DNA of 64,000 nt from Rhizobiales bacterium Ga0077545 (GCA_001464335.1 LNEV01000012.1:56206-120205), one strand, 5' to 3'; shown: positions 17,946 to 27,361, counted from the stretch's first letter. The notes: a model not told the origin generated them from the sequence alone. Numbers and translations: made by a program.

Positions 17946-19550
17946 ATGCTCGATCGCTTGGTTTGTGCGCTCTCGCTGGCGTCTTTGTTGTTAACTGCAT
18001 CGTCGGGTGCGGCGCTTTCACAAGGCACGCTGCGTATCGGAATGACTGTTGCCGATATCCCATTGGTCGACGGCGCGCCGGATCAAGGCACTGAAGGGGC
18101 TAAGTTCGCCGGGTACACTATCTATGATCCGCTGGTCTCCTACGATCTGTCGAGCGCGACTACAGCTGCGTCCATACGGCCGGCACTTGCTGAAAGCTGG
18201 CAGGTTGATCCGACAGACGACAGAAAATGGATTTTCACACTCAGGCGGGGGGTGACCTTTCATGACGGGTCTCCTTTCAACGCGGATGCGGTCCTTTTCA
18301 ATCTGGATCGAGCTTTGGATAAAAATTCGCCAGTATATAGTGCGTCCTTTGATCGGCAGATCAGAAGTTATCTTCCCTCTCTTGAGGCTTGGCGCAAGCT
18401 CGACGATCACACTGTCGAGTTGACAACAACGCAACCAGACTCCTTGTTCGTTTATCAGCTTCCGCGCTTGCTGATCGCATCTCCTGCGCAATATCAGAAA
18501 GTGGGCAGCGATTGGGACGAGTTCAGGCGTAGTCCTTCGGGTACGGGCGCTTGGCGTTTCGGTTCGATGGTGCCTCGTCAGCGATTAGAACTTGTACCCA
18601 ACAAATCCTATTGGGACACGGAACGGGTTCCCAAGCTGGACAGGCTCGTGCTGCTGCCAATTCCAGAGGCGTCCGCACGTACGGCTGCACTATTGTCTGG
18701 GCGGGTCGATTGGATCGAGACCCCTTCGCCAGAAACGGTGCAGACGCTCGAAGGGCGCGGGTTCACCGTTTCGACCAGCGCAATCCCGCATATATGGCCC
18801 TACCATCTAAGCCATCTGCCGGATTCACCTTTCTCTGATGTTCGCGTTCGTCGAGCGCTGAACCTCGCCATCGACCGCGATGGCCTCGTCGAATTGCTCC
18901 ATGGTCTTGCGGTTCCCGCGGTCGGCACGGTTCCGCCGGAAAGCCCGTGGTTCGGCCAGCCCACCTTTAAAATCACATATGATCCGGAGCGAGCGAAAGC
19001 GCTTCTCGCTGAAGCCGGCTACGGACCAGGGAATCCATTAAAGGTGACAGCCGCCATTTCCACTTCGGGATCAGGCCAGATGTTCCCGATGCTGATGAAC
19101 GAGTTCATTCAGGAAAATCTCAGGGATATCGGCGTCGAATTGAATCTCGAGGTTTTCGAGTGGGAGGCGTTGCGATCCAAACGCCGTGTCGGGGCACAGG
19201 CTCCTGAAAACGAGGGCGTGACGCTGCTAAACGCCAGCTACAGCACGCAGGATCCCTACACTGGCATCCTCAGATACCTGACCGCCGCTGAAATTGCTCC
19301 TAAAGGGTCGAACTGGGGTAGCACTCGAGATGAGGAGATCGAAGCGCTGGTCGAAGAACTCCGCGCGGAGTTCGACGTGGCGAAGCAGGATCCAATTGTG
19401 GCCAAGATCCATGCACGACACGTGGACCAAGCGAATTTCATCTGGGTCGTGCACGACGGCGGGGCGCGCGCTCTATCCGCAAAGGTTCGCGGTCACGTGC
19501 ACGCGCAGAGTTGGTTCGTCGATTTCTCTCTAATCACGGTCGAGCCCTGA
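17946..19550 (+). CDS. ABC transporter substrate-binding protein, oligopeptide/dipeptide family (SBP_bac_5)
   Basis: The 534-residue product has an N-terminal signal peptide (hydrophobic ALSLASLLLTASSGAALS, cleavage near residue 25). The SBP_bac_5 fold follows, with YDPLVSYD, RPALAESWQV, FTLRRGVTFHDGSPFNADAV and VRRALNLAIDRDGLVELL. It binds ligand in the periplasm for the permeases that follow after 9 bp. AGGAGG precedes the start. Family ligands include di- and oligopeptides, nickel and opines; the ligand here is unknown, although the CapA neighbour hints at a peptide-like compound. Confidence 0.93.
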   Translation: MLDRLVCALSLASLLLTASSGAALSQGTLRIGMTVADIPLVDGAPDQGTEGAKFAGYTIYDPLVSYDLSSATTAASIRPALAESWQVDPTDDRKWIFTLRRGVTFHDGSPFNADAVLFNLDRALDKNSPVYSASFDRQIRSYLPSLEAWRKLDDHTVELTTTQPDSLFVYQLPRLLIASPAQYQKVGSDWDEFRRSPSGTGAWRFGSMVPRQRLELVPNKSYWDTERVPKLDRLVLLPIPEASARTAALLSGRVDWIETPSPETVQTLEGRGFTVSTSAIPHIWPYHLSHLPDSPFSDVRVRRALNLAIDRDGLVELLHGLAVPAVGTVPPESPWFGQPTFKITYDPERAKALLAEAGYGPGNPLKVTAAISTSGSGQMFPMLMNEFIQENLRDIGVELNLEVFEWEALRSKRRVGAQAPENEGVTLLNASYSTQDPYTGILRYLTAAEIAPKGSNWGSTRDEEIEALVEELRAEFDVAKQDPIVAKIHARHVDQANFIWVVHDGGARALSAKVRGHVHAQSWFVDFSLITVEP

Positions 19551-19559
19551 GGCTGGCAA

Positions 19560-20513
19560 ATGATCTCCTATGCAATCCAGCGGGTCTTGTTCGCTCTGCC
19601 GATTGCCCTGGGCGTGAGCCTAGTAGTGTTCTCGCTTGTTCATTTGGCCCCGGGTGATCCCATCAGCGCCATCCTGCCAAACGAGGCCAGCGAGGAGATG
19701 GTGATTGAGGCTCGACGAGAGTTCGGTCTCGACCGATCTCTCATCGTCCAGTACGGAATTTGGCTCGGCAAGGCTCTTCAAGGCGATTTAGGGTCTTCGA
19801 TTGGCAACGGGCGGCCCGTATTGGACGAGGTGCTGTCAGCGCTGAAGCATTCCCTCATCCTGAGCTTAGCCGCAGGACTGCTTGCATGTCTTGCAGGAGT
19901 CCTTCTGGGACTTCTGTCGGCAGGCCTCGGTCGATCGCGATGGCAGCATGTCGTTCGCGTCGTCACGATTACAGGTGTCAGCGTTCCTCATTACTGGCTT
20001 GCCATCGTTCTCGTGATCGTTTTTTCGGTACGTTTGGGATGGCTTCCCCCTCTTGGCATGTCTCCCGATTCGTCGGCGGGTTGGCGTCCCGATCTGAACC
20101 ATCTCCAGTTCCTCGTTCTGCCCGCGATCGCGACCGCAGCAATTCCGGCGGCGATCATCGCTCGCACCATGGCGGCAAGTATCCAAGAGATACTGTCGCG
20201 CGATTTCATGATCACGTTGCGCGCGAAGGGGCTGCCGAGATCGCGCATCAACGTCCACGTCCTGCGTAACGCGATGCCGACGACTTTGGCTGCGATCGGC
20301 CTGCAGATCGGAAACATGCTCGGCGGTTCCGTACTCGTCGAGACCGTGTTCGCATGGCCAGGCGCAGGCTTTCTTCTGTCAAACGCAATATTCCAGCGGG
20401 ATCTTCCCTTGTTGCAGGGCACGATGCTGGCTTTGGCCCTGATCTTCGTACTCATCAACCTCCTCGTCGACCTCACCCAATCATGGCTCGACCCCCGAAT
20501 AAGGAGAGCCTGA
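19560..20513 (+). CDS. ABC transporter permease, DppB/OppB type
   Basis: This 317-residue inner-membrane protein has an N-terminal transmembrane helix (RVLFALPIALGVSLVVFSLV), the HLAPGDP motif characteristic of DppB-type permeases, several further helices and the cytoplasmic EAA loop RDFMITLRAKGLPRSRI that docks the ATPases. Its stop overlaps the start of the next permease (TGATG). Confidence 0.93.
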   Translation: MISYAIQRVLFALPIALGVSLVVFSLVHLAPGDPISAILPNEASEEMVIEARREFGLDRSLIVQYGIWLGKALQGDLGSSIGNGRPVLDEVLSALKHSLILSLAAGLLACLAGVLLGLLSAGLGRSRWQHVVRVVTITGVSVPHYWLAIVLVIVFSVRLGWLPPLGMSPDSSAGWRPDLNHLQFLVLPAIATAAIPAAIIARTMAASIQEILSRDFMITLRAKGLPRSRINVHVLRNAMPTTLAAIGLQIGNMLGGSVLVETVFAWPGAGFLLSNAIFQRDLPLLQGTMLALALIFVLINLLVDLTQSWLDPRIRRA

Positions 20514-21388
20514 TGTCTTATCTCCATGCCGACGGCGGGGCCATGATTCGAGCTGGCGGGAGACACGCCGCATGGCCAAGGTTCATGAAGCAAAAGGCTG
20601 CAATGGCGGCGTTGTGCTTCATTGCAGCCATATGCGTGCTAGCCGTTGGCGCTGACATTTTCGCGCCGGAGGACCCCTATCGTACGCGGGTCGCGATGCA
20701 GTTCGCGGATATCGGGACAACCGGTCGGCTCTTTGGAGGAGACGAGCTCGGACGAGATATCTTGAGCCGACTGTTGTACGGCGCACGGATATCTCTGGTC
20801 ATGGCCATCGTTCCTGTGGCCGTCGCTCTTGTGATCGGCGGTGCGTTGGGCGTCGTTGCGGGCTATAGAGGGGGCATCGTTAACAGCATAATTATGAGGT
20901 GTATGGACGTCTTTTACGCCTTTCCTTCGGTCCTGCTCGCAGTCGCCATTGCCGGGGCGCTCGGGCCTGGCATCGCCAACGCCATCATCGCGCTCATCCT
21001 AATGTTCATTCCTCCGATCGCGCGAATAGCGGAAAGCGTGACGACAGAAATCCGAGACCATGACTATGTCGTGGCGGCTCGTCTGTCCGGTGCCGGAACG
21101 CTTCTAATCGTTGGGACACAGATATTGCCCAATGTCGCTGGTCCGATACTTGTCTTCAGCGCGAGCCAGATCAGCGTATCGATCATCACTGCGTCCGGTC
21201 TCGGATTCCTAGGATTGGGCGTGACGCCCCCGCACGCCGAATGGGGCTCGATGCTCGCGGCTCTTCGCCAGGCGCTCTATGTCAATCCGGTAGTGGCAAT
21301 GCTTCCCGGTCTAATGATTTTCTCGGTTTCGGTGGCTTTCAACGTCGCCGCAGATGGACTGGTCCGTGCCCTAGGAACCAAGCAATGA
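20513..21388 (+). CDS. ABC transporter permease, DppC/OppC type
   Basis: The 291-residue product starts at ATG 20513, overlapping the upstream stop and preceded by AAGGAGAG. DppC features are GGDELGRDILSRLLYGARISL, the N-terminal helix AALCFIAAICVLAVGADIF and the EAA loop HDYVVAARLSGAGTL, with the C-terminal GLGFLGLGVTPPHAEWG. It pairs with the DppB-type permease. Its stop overlaps the start of the first ATPase gene. Confidence 0.93.
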   Translation: MSYLHADGGAMIRAGGRHAAWPRFMKQKAAMAALCFIAAICVLAVGADIFAPEDPYRTRVAMQFADIGTTGRLFGGDELGRDILSRLLYGARISLVMAIVPVAVALVIGGALGVVAGYRGGIVNSIIMRCMDVFYAFPSVLLAVAIAGALGPGIANAIIALILMFIPPIARIAESVTTEIRDHDYVVAARLSGAGTLLIVGTQILPNVAGPILVFSASQISVSIITASGLGFLGLGVTPPHAEWGSMLAALRQALYVNPVVAMLPGLMIFSVSVAFNVAADGLVRALGTKQ

Positions 21389-22446
21389 CGGTTTCTTCTG
21401 CCCTTCCGAAGATCCCTGATCGTGGTGGACCCGCACAGCCCCTCTTGACGGTGCGTGGCCTTACAAAATCCTTCGGACTTCGGATGCCGTTCGGCAAATA
21501 CTCGCAGTCTTTCAAGGCCGTTAGGGATATTTCATTCGAAGTCGGAAAGGGGACCACACTCGGAATAGTTGGTGAATCAGGATGTGGCAAGTCGACCTGC
21601 GCGCGTCTCATAGCCGGGATAACAGCCTCCGACTCCGGCGAGGTTCTCCTCGATGGACAGGAGTTCTGGACGCCCGGTGCAACGATTGGCCGGGAGATGC
21701 GACGTGCACTACAGATGGTTTTCCAAGATAGTTCGTCGTCCCTCAATCCCAAGATGACGATCGGCGATACAATCGCCTTCGGTGCGAAGGTTCACGGCAT
21801 GCCCCGGCGCGAAGCCGAGGTGCTTGCCCAGGAACTTCTGAGCAAAGTCGGATTGGCTCCGCATGAATATTTACACAGGTTACCCCACCAGCTCTCGGGC
21901 GGTCAGCGCCAGCGGGTTAACATCGCGCGGGCGATTGCAGTAGGGCCGCGCCTTCTGATCTTGGACGAACCGGTATCTGCGTTGGACAAGGCCGTCGAAG
22001 CGCAAGTGCTCGATCTCTTACTGGGGCTGAAAAAAGAGGCGGACCTAACCTACATATTCATCTCTCACGACTTGAATGTGATCCGCTTCATAGCCGACGA
22101 GGTCGCAGTGATGTACCTCGGCGAGATCGTTGAAATGGGACCCGTTGCAGACGTTTTCTCCCGCCCATCCCACCCCTATACGCAGGCGCTCCTCGCTTCC
22201 CGATTATCCTTGGATCCTGCCGACCGCCCGACCTCCGCCCCCCTGAGAGGTGAGCCGCCCGCTCTCGGAGAGAAAATGGCAGGTTGCCCGTTTCGTACCC
22301 GATGCGATCGCTCTGCAGATGTCTGCGCAGAGCGAGCGCCCATGCTTGAAAGCGTAAGCACGATGATGCCTCGGCATCAGGTTTCTTGCTGGATAGCAAA
22401 TGACGGGGCAGCGCGGCGCGGTCAGGTTGGAGGGAAAGGTGTCTGA
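21385..22446 (+). CDS. ABC transporter ATPase, DppF/OppF type
   Basis: This 353-residue ATPase starts at ATG 21385, overlapping the permease stop (ATGA). It has Walker A GESGCGKST, the Q-loop QMVFQDSSSSLNPKM, the signature LSGGQRQR and Walker B LLILDEPVSALD. The C-terminal oligopeptide-transporter extension GCPFRTRCDRSADVCAERAP includes cysteines seen in iron-sulfur-binding OppD/OppF proteins. The F-like gene precedes the D-like gene, the reverse of the commonest order. Confidence 0.92.
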   Translation: MTVSSALPKIPDRGGPAQPLLTVRGLTKSFGLRMPFGKYSQSFKAVRDISFEVGKGTTLGIVGESGCGKSTCARLIAGITASDSGEVLLDGQEFWTPGATIGREMRRALQMVFQDSSSSLNPKMTIGDTIAFGAKVHGMPRREAEVLAQELLSKVGLAPHEYLHRLPHQLSGGQRQRVNIARAIAVGPRLLILDEPVSALDKAVEAQVLDLLLGLKKEADLTYIFISHDLNVIRFIADEVAVMYLGEIVEMGPVADVFSRPSHPYTQALLASRLSLDPADRPTSAPLRGEPPALGEKMAGCPFRTRCDRSADVCAERAPMLESVSTMMPRHQVSCWIANDGAARRGQVGGKGV

Positions 22447-23245
22447 AGACAACGGCATCAATCACGTCGAAGTTCGCAACTTATTCGTGACCTATGGTGA
22501 AATCGGCCAACTGGCGAAAGATGTCGTGAGAAACGTCTCTTTTTCGGTAGCTCAAGCCCAGTCGCTCGTGATCCTTGGAGAATCAGGTTCTGGGAAAAGT
22601 GTAACGCTCAGGGCGTTGCTTGCCTTACCTCGGGAAGAAGGAGCGCAGGTACGGGGGCATATCCGGATTGGGTCGACAGATGTGCTGACCGCGGGTCTTC
22701 GAATGTTGCGACGCCTCCGCGGACGAGGTGTCGGGTTCATTTTTCAGGAACCCATGACTGCGTTCGACCCTGTATTTAATATTGGTGCGCAAATCTCTGA
22801 AACCATCGCGTTTCACCATGGATGCAGCCGGCAAAAGGCAGACGCGGAGACCTTGCGGCTTCTGGAACTCGTACAGATACCGTCTGCGCGGCAAAGAATG
22901 CGAGCCTATCCTCATGAGTTGTCAGGCGGGCTACGGCAACGCGCTATGATCGCAATGGCTCTGTGTTGCGGTCCGGACCTGCTGCTGGCTGACGAGCCGA
23001 CCACCGCGCTCGACGCTACCGTCCAAATTCAGATCCTGTTGCTGCTGCGGGAAATCCAGCGTGATCGACGCACATCGATGATACTCGTCACCCATGACCT
23101 AGGAGTCGCGGCGATGATAGGCGACCAAGCAGCAGTTATGCTCGATGGGGAGATCATCGAAACCGGCGAGCCGGGCCATATCATAAAGAATCCCCGCCAC
23201 CCTTACACGCTAAAGCTAATGCAGTCGATTTCACCTTCCCATTGA
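22439..23245 (+). CDS. ABC transporter ATPase, DppD/OppD type
   Basis: This is the second ATPase of the transporter. It has Walker A GESGSGKS, the Q-loop [15 protein letters not shown], the signature [15 protein letters not shown] and Walker [16 protein letters not shown] 22439 is preferred because GGAGGGAAAG precedes it directly and the overlap with the upstream gene is only 8 bp; ATG 22400 is the alternative. The C-terminus ends soon after [11 protein letters not shown], without the long zinc/iron-sulfur extension. Confidence 0.9.
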   Translation: MSEDNGINHVEVRNLFVTYGEIGQLAKDVVRNVSFSVAQAQSLVILGESGSGKSVTLRALLALPREEGAQVRGHIRIGSTDVLTAGLRMLRRLRGRGVGFIFQEPMTAFDPVFNIGAQISETIAFHHGCSRQKADAETLRLLELVQIPSARQRMRAYPHELSGGLRQRAMIAMALCCGPDLLLADEPTTALDATVQIQILLLLREIQRDRRTSMILVTHDLGVAAMIGDQAAVMLDGEIIETGEPGHIIKNPRHPYTLKLMQSISPSH

Positions 23246-23279
23246 AATCAATAGGATATAGAAAGAGGTACGTACGTCA

Positions 23280-24497
23280 ATGTCCAGATCAATCAAATGT
23301 GCCATCGTCGGCCAGTCGCTAATCGAACACGATCTGAACAACGATGTTTCCCTCGACAGCCTGGCATCGCAGATCCGCGGAAATGACTTCGCGTTCACCA
23401 ATCTAGAAGTTTCTGTGAAGGGATCTCGGGGGGGATGGCCTATGAAACCTCTCGACTGGTGTACGCGCCCGTCCGAAACTTGCCTCGATCTTTTGAAAGA
23501 GCTCGGCTTCAACGCACTTTCCCTCGCAAACAACCATGCTTGGGATCTCGGGCCAACCGGGCTGCTGGACACGATCGACGAGGCGGAAAAGCGTGGCTTT
23601 GCCCATGCTGGGACCGGGGCTTCGCTCGAAGATGCACAGCAGCCGACCTTTATCGAGACGCCGAACGGCCGCATCGCACTGATTGCGATGGCATCAGGAA
23701 ACCTGCCTGATATGGCCTTCGCGACGTCGCGCGAGGAATGTGGAGACCGGGCGCGTCCGGGCGTAAATCCTTTGCGCGTCCGCGACGTATATAGCTTGGA
23801 CGAAATTGGTTTTGCTAAAATTCGAGACGTAATGACAAGTCATGACTTCGAACTTCGATCCGACGGACAGCTTGTAATCGGAGACGTTAGGTTTGCGAAG
23901 GGAGGGCATGGTGAACTCCGGCGCGTAATTGATCCAGATGACAGAGAACGCCATATTGCAATCATACGGGACGCGGCAAAACAGTCTGATCTCGTCATTG
24001 TCTATCTCCATCAGCACCATTGGGAAAAGCAGTGGCAGGATGTAGGGTCATGGATGCAAGATTTCGCCCATAATTGTATCGACGCTGGGGCCCATCTATT
24101 CTTGGGTCACGGCGTTCCGATGCTTCAAGCGGTGGAGATGTACCGTGGACTTCCGATCGTGTACGGCCTTGGGAATTTCATTTTCCATCCCACCGCAGGT
24201 CAAAGTTACTGGCCGGACCCGCGTTGCTGGCAGAGCGTCATCATGACTGCAAATTTTGAGGCGGGTCGATGGCGCCACATTCAATTCAATCCTATAAGTC
24301 TGGGCACCGAACATGTTGTTCGGCAAGCCATACCTAATCATCCTTCAAAAAAGTGGCCATCTATTGCGGATGGCGATTACGCCGCGGAAATTTTAACTGG
24401 GTTGAAGGGGCTTTCCGATTCCTACGATTGCCCGATGTTAATTAATTCAAACTGTGCGACGATAGACTTCGGCGCTCCATCGTTGCGGGTGAAGTGA
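23280..24497 (+). CDS. CapA-like metallophosphatase-fold protein
   Basis: The 405-residue protein of the CapA (poly-gamma-glutamate synthesis) family has ANLE-like FTNLEVSV, LSLANNHAWDLGPTG, VYLHQHHWEKQ and LFLGHGVPMLQAVEMYRG followed by VYGLGNFIFH. The usual first motif GD-hydrophobic is GQSLIEHDL here, so the first metal aspartate is replaced by glutamine, as I recall for one CapA subfamily. No signal peptide is visible, suggesting a cytoplasmic enzyme. Placed 34 bp after a peptide-type transporter, it may act on the imported compound rather than in capsule synthesis; this is inference. Confidence 0.85.
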   Translation: MSRSIKCAIVGQSLIEHDLNNDVSLDSLASQIRGNDFAFTNLEVSVKGSRGGWPMKPLDWCTRPSETCLDLLKELGFNALSLANNHAWDLGPTGLLDTIDEAEKRGFAHAGTGASLEDAQQPTFIETPNGRIALIAMASGNLPDMAFATSREECGDRARPGVNPLRVRDVYSLDEIGFAKIRDVMTSHDFELRSDGQLVIGDVRFAKGGHGELRRVIDPDDRERHIAIIRDAAKQSDLVIVYLHQHHWEKQWQDVGSWMQDFAHNCIDAGAHLFLGHGVPMLQAVEMYRGLPIVYGLGNFIFHPTAGQSYWPDPRCWQSVIMTANFEAGRWRHIQFNPISLGTEHVVRQAIPNHPSKKWPSIADGDYAAEILTGLKGLSDSYDCPMLINSNCATIDFGAPSLRVK

Positions 24498-24796
24498 GTG
24501 CTTTGATCGCTGTCGGCGTGTCACATTGGACGAAGGGCGTTGTGGGAGATCAGCCTCGCCCCTAGTCTGCCGTCCGTACCAATAAAACGAATATCCGCGG
24601 ATCTACATCAACTTTGCCATCGCAGATTTGGCACGCCGCAGTGACCGACGGTGAGCCGACTGCAGTTTGCGACCTCGCCTCAGGGGAAGTAAGGCATTTT
24701 TAGAGGTGACAAACTGCGCTGTTCAGCGTCCAACCTTAAAGCGCCTGTCGAAGCCGTCCGGTAGCGTATTGCCCCTTCTTATCGTACACATATGGA
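24498..24796. other. Intergenic region upstream of the serine recombinase
   Basis: About 300 bp with no supported reading frame and no clear terminator. It is a natural place for a res-type recombination site, but I could not define paired subsites by eye. Confidence 0.4.
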
Positions 24797-25366
24797 ATGA
24801 AAATAGGTTACGTCCGAACTTCTACTCAAGATCAGAATCCTGACCTCCAGGTCCGAGCACTCAGCGAAGCAGGATGCAAGAAACTATTCACCGAAACAGC
24901 TTCGGGTGCTGCAATCGACAGGCCCCAGCTAAAGTCAGCCGTCGAATACCTCCGAGCAGGAGACACTCTGGTCGTCTGGAAGCTGGACCGATTAGCGCGG
25001 TCGCTGCGGCAGCTTATCCAGACTGTTGACGATCTTAAACGTCGCGGTATCGGGTTCCGATCTCTAACTGAAGCGATCGATACAACTACTCCATCTGGCG
25101 AACTATTCTTTCACATCTTCGGAGCGCTAGGGGAGTTCGAGCGGGCTTTGATCAGCGAGCGAACGCGAGCAGGGCTGGCCGCAGCGCTTGCAAGGGGTCG
25201 TAAGGGCGGGCGGCCAAAGAGCCTGTCAGACATTGATCTCGCGATGGCACGTCAACTTCTGCAGAATCCACTGATTTCGGTCAGGCAGGTTGCGGAGCGG
25301 CTTCAGGTGAGCGATTCAACCCTTTATCGATACATCCCAGCTGCTCGAACAGCATCGTCAGCGTAG
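24797..25366 (+). CDS. Serine recombinase, resolvase/invertase family
   Basis: The 189-residue product has the catalytic serine in GYVRTSTQDQNPDLQ (near residue 9) and the conserved region WKLDRLARSLRQLI with the active-site arginines. FFHIFGALGEFERALISERT is the dimerisation helix and the C-terminal helix-turn-helix is SVRQVAERLQVSDSTLYRYI. It is typical of Tn3-type resolvases and Pin-like invertases. It has no transposase beside it, so its substrate site and role in the island are unknown. Confidence 0.93.
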   Translation: MKIGYVRTSTQDQNPDLQVRALSEAGCKKLFTETASGAAIDRPQLKSAVEYLRAGDTLVVWKLDRLARSLRQLIQTVDDLKRRGIGFRSLTEAIDTTTPSGELFFHIFGALGEFERALISERTRAGLAAALARGRKGGRPKSLSDIDLAMARQLLQNPLISVRQVAERLQVSDSTLYRYIPAARTASSA

Positions 25367-25503
25367 GAGCCGCTTCGCAAGTGGCAGGCATGGTTCAGGG
25401 TCGGTGCTGTCGCAGTAGGGTTAAGCAGCCGCTCACGAGCTACGCAGCGTTCTTGGGCAGGCGTCCTCGACGCGGCGCAGCCTGCGAGTTGTGCTACCTT
25501 GAA

Positions 25504-25704
25504 TCAGCTTTCGTCCAGCCACCAAAGCTCGGCTGTATCATCCGACGCTGTGTGTCGATTCTCAGCAGCCCGTCGGCCATCGAGATAGAGGCGAACTGCT
25601 TTACGGAGCAAAAAGGAGCGTGAAGTGTCCCGCTGCAACGCGATCAAATCAAGTGCCTTGGTCAGGTCGTCGTCCAGTAAAATTTCCACGCGGCGCATCT
25701 TCAT
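25504..25704 (-). CDS. Ribbon-helix-helix (CopG-like) DNA-binding protein
   Basis: This 66-residue protein reads MRRVEILLDDDLTKALDLIA then SRSFLLRKAVRLYLDGR, a beta-strand followed by two helices as in MetJ/Arc/CopG proteins. Its start overlaps the stop of the upstream HUH-like gene by 4 bp (ATGA). A role as auxiliary relaxosome or autoregulatory protein is plausible for such a pair but unproven. Confidence 0.75.
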   Translation of the reverse strand: MKMRRVEILLDDDLTKALDLIALQRDTSRSFLLRKAVRLYLDGRRAAENRHTASDDTAELWWLDES

Positions 25705-26225
25705 CCTGGGTAGACATCCCAGAGATCACCACGAGAAGCATAGAAGCCGCGTGTCCCGACCGTTCCCTTCATGCAATACGAAGCCAGCCTCGTGAACGAC
25801 GCTTTCTGTGGATCGAATTCGCGTATGTGTCCGTACATCGAGTGGGCGGCCAACATCGGCTCAGCTGCCAGAATGTGGTCGGGATGGATGAGCATCACTG
25901 AATGAACGTGCGGGACTTCTTCGGCTTGGACATAGCCGCCGCGGCTACCTTCGAAATCGCTGAACGCATAAGCTAAGGGTTGGTACTTTTTCTTGCGCCT
26001 GTAATTGTTGCCTAGAACCCTCTTTGATAGTGAACGATAGAAAGTTTCGTATTCGGAGAGAGCTTTAGCGCCACTGGCTGAACCAACGGTCCGAGTTATG
26101 AAACGAATAAACAAAGGCGAGAGATCGTCATACGTTTGTTCCGGAAATTTCCAGTCGTTGACGTATCGAGATTTAAAGTGTGCCTCGATCGCGCTTGGCA
26201 TTGTCAGTTTGGTTAGTTTCTTCAT
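25701..26225 (-). CDS. Hypothetical protein with possible HUH endonuclease (Rep/relaxase-like) motif
   Basis: The 174-residue protein has no certain family. The segment VPHVHSVMLIHP looks like the HUH metal-binding motif of rolling-circle Rep proteins and relaxases (PH-x-H followed by hydrophobics). About 45 residues later ASYCMKG offers a Tyr followed by Lys, as in single-tyrosine HUH nucleases. The N-terminal half is basic and lacks clear motifs. If correct, it could nick an origin on the island. Its gene overlaps the ribbon-helix-helix gene by 4 bp, which suggests they work together. Confidence 0.5.
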   Translation of the reverse strand: MKKLTKLTMPSAIEAHFKSRYVNDWKFPEQTYDDLSPLFIRFITRTVGSASGAKALSEYETFYRSLSKRVLGNNYRRKKKYQPLAYAFSDFEGSRGGYVQAEEVPHVHSVMLIHPDHILAAEPMLAAHSMYGHIREFDPQKASFTRLASYCMKGTVGTRGFYASRGDLWDVYPG

Positions 26226-26396
26226 TTTTGTAATTTTTCCATTGTGAACTATCCGGCCAGAATCTCTGCCGAATAGTCATTGGTTGAGGGCGACCGATAG
26301 TTCGGCGACTAAGGAGTCGTGCATGAACGTTCTGGTCGACAGATGTATTTATAATTAGCGCTCCGGAAACCCGGGTCGGATGCCAAAAATATTCGC

Positions 26397-27161
26397 TCAG
26401 CTGCCGTCTGGCTCGCTCTCGATGCGGGGGCCCGTCGAAGCGTCTGGCATCCCGTCTGAGCCCTGTCGTGGTTCCGATGTTTCCCGTATGGCGGCTCTTT
26501 GTAAAGTAGGCTCAGTCGACCCAACGCGAGACTGATCGAGGCTGTCGTCCCCCATCAGACCGGCCAGTGGATTGTCCACGTCAAGCTGGCGCAAGCGGCG
26601 TTCGTTAGTTCTATCCGTCTGCCCCGCATCTGACGTTTCGTGTCGGCCTGCTGACATCTCGTGATGCTGGTCGTACTGCAGAACGAAGGCTTCGAGCGGG
26701 TTCCCGTCATCAGCAGGGTCTGGATCTTGCGACGTACGAGCGGAAGCAACCTGCGCCATAGTTGGCGGCACCTTTTTTACTCTGGCGTTACGCTTCTTTG
26801 GCTTGGTCTTCGATTTAGCAGATTTGGCTATCAACTCTGGCAGCAGGGGGACTTCAGCGAGATCATCGGGAAAAAGATCTAGCTGTGCAGCAGGTCCATA
26901 GGCCCGTCGCTCAAGTGAGTGGATATAGTTGACGATAAGTCTGCGAATTATGTCGTCAGTACGTTGACCTTGGAAGTCCGCCCAACGCTTGAGCAGATAG
27001 TGAAGCTCTTCCCCAATCTGAATATGGACTCGGCGTGCCTTCGCTTCGCGAATCTTTTTTTGCGCCGAAGCGTCCAGCTTCCGAAAGTTGGCGTCATCCA
27101 GCCCCCCAAAGTCGCCGAGTTCCGGGACGGCTCGTCGCGGCATCTTGGAGGCTTTGCTCAT
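26397..27161 (-). CDS. Hypothetical protein with N-terminal ribbon-helix-helix-like segment
   Basis: In the 254-residue protein, residues about 45-90 (RRVHIQIGEELHYLLKRWAD then TDDIIRRLIVNYIHSLERR) resemble a ribbon-helix-helix DNA-binding domain. The remainder is Lys/Pro/Ser-rich and looks disordered. Its start overlaps the excisionase-like gene by 4 bp (ATGA), so it belongs to the same leftward unit. A regulatory or partition-like role is a guess. Confidence 0.6.
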   Translation of the reverse strand: MSKASKMPRRAVPELGDFGGLDDANFRKLDASAQKKIREAKARRVHIQIGEELHYLLKRWADFQGQRTDDIIRRLIVNYIHSLERRAYGPAAQLDLFPDDLAEVPLLPELIAKSAKSKTKPKKRNARVKKVPPTMAQVASARTSQDPDPADDGNPLEAFVLQYDQHHEMSAGRHETSDAGQTDRTNERRLRQLDVDNPLAGLMGDDSLDQSRVGSTEPTLQRAAIRETSEPRQGSDGMPDASTGPRIESEPDGS

Positions 27162-27361
27162 GGCCGCCTCCCTTGTCCCTCGTCAGAAGTCGACCGCCGT
27201 CGCTGCAGGAAAGCTTCCACGTCGTCTTCCGAATAAAGACGCAGCCTTCCAGGTCCAACGATGTGATAGGCCGGCCCAGTACCCCGGACACGCCACCCTT
27301 GGACGGTCCTGTGCGAGCAGTGCAGCCTCCGGGCGAGTTCTTTAGTTGTGTACCACTTCAT
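27158..27361 (-). CDS. Excisionase/AlpA-like helix-turn-helix protein
   Basis: The 67-residue MerR-like helix-turn-helix protein reads MKWYTTKELARRLHCSHRTV, then a variable wing, and LRLYSEDDVEAFLQRRR. This is the standard HTH_17 pattern of excisionases and AlpA regulators. It lies 87 bp downstream of the integrase in the same direction, as expected for a recombination directionality factor. Confidence 0.85.
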   Translation of the reverse strand: MKWYTTKELARRLHCSHRTVQGWRVRGTGPAYHIVGPGRLRLYSEDDVEAFLQRRRSTSDEGQGRRP

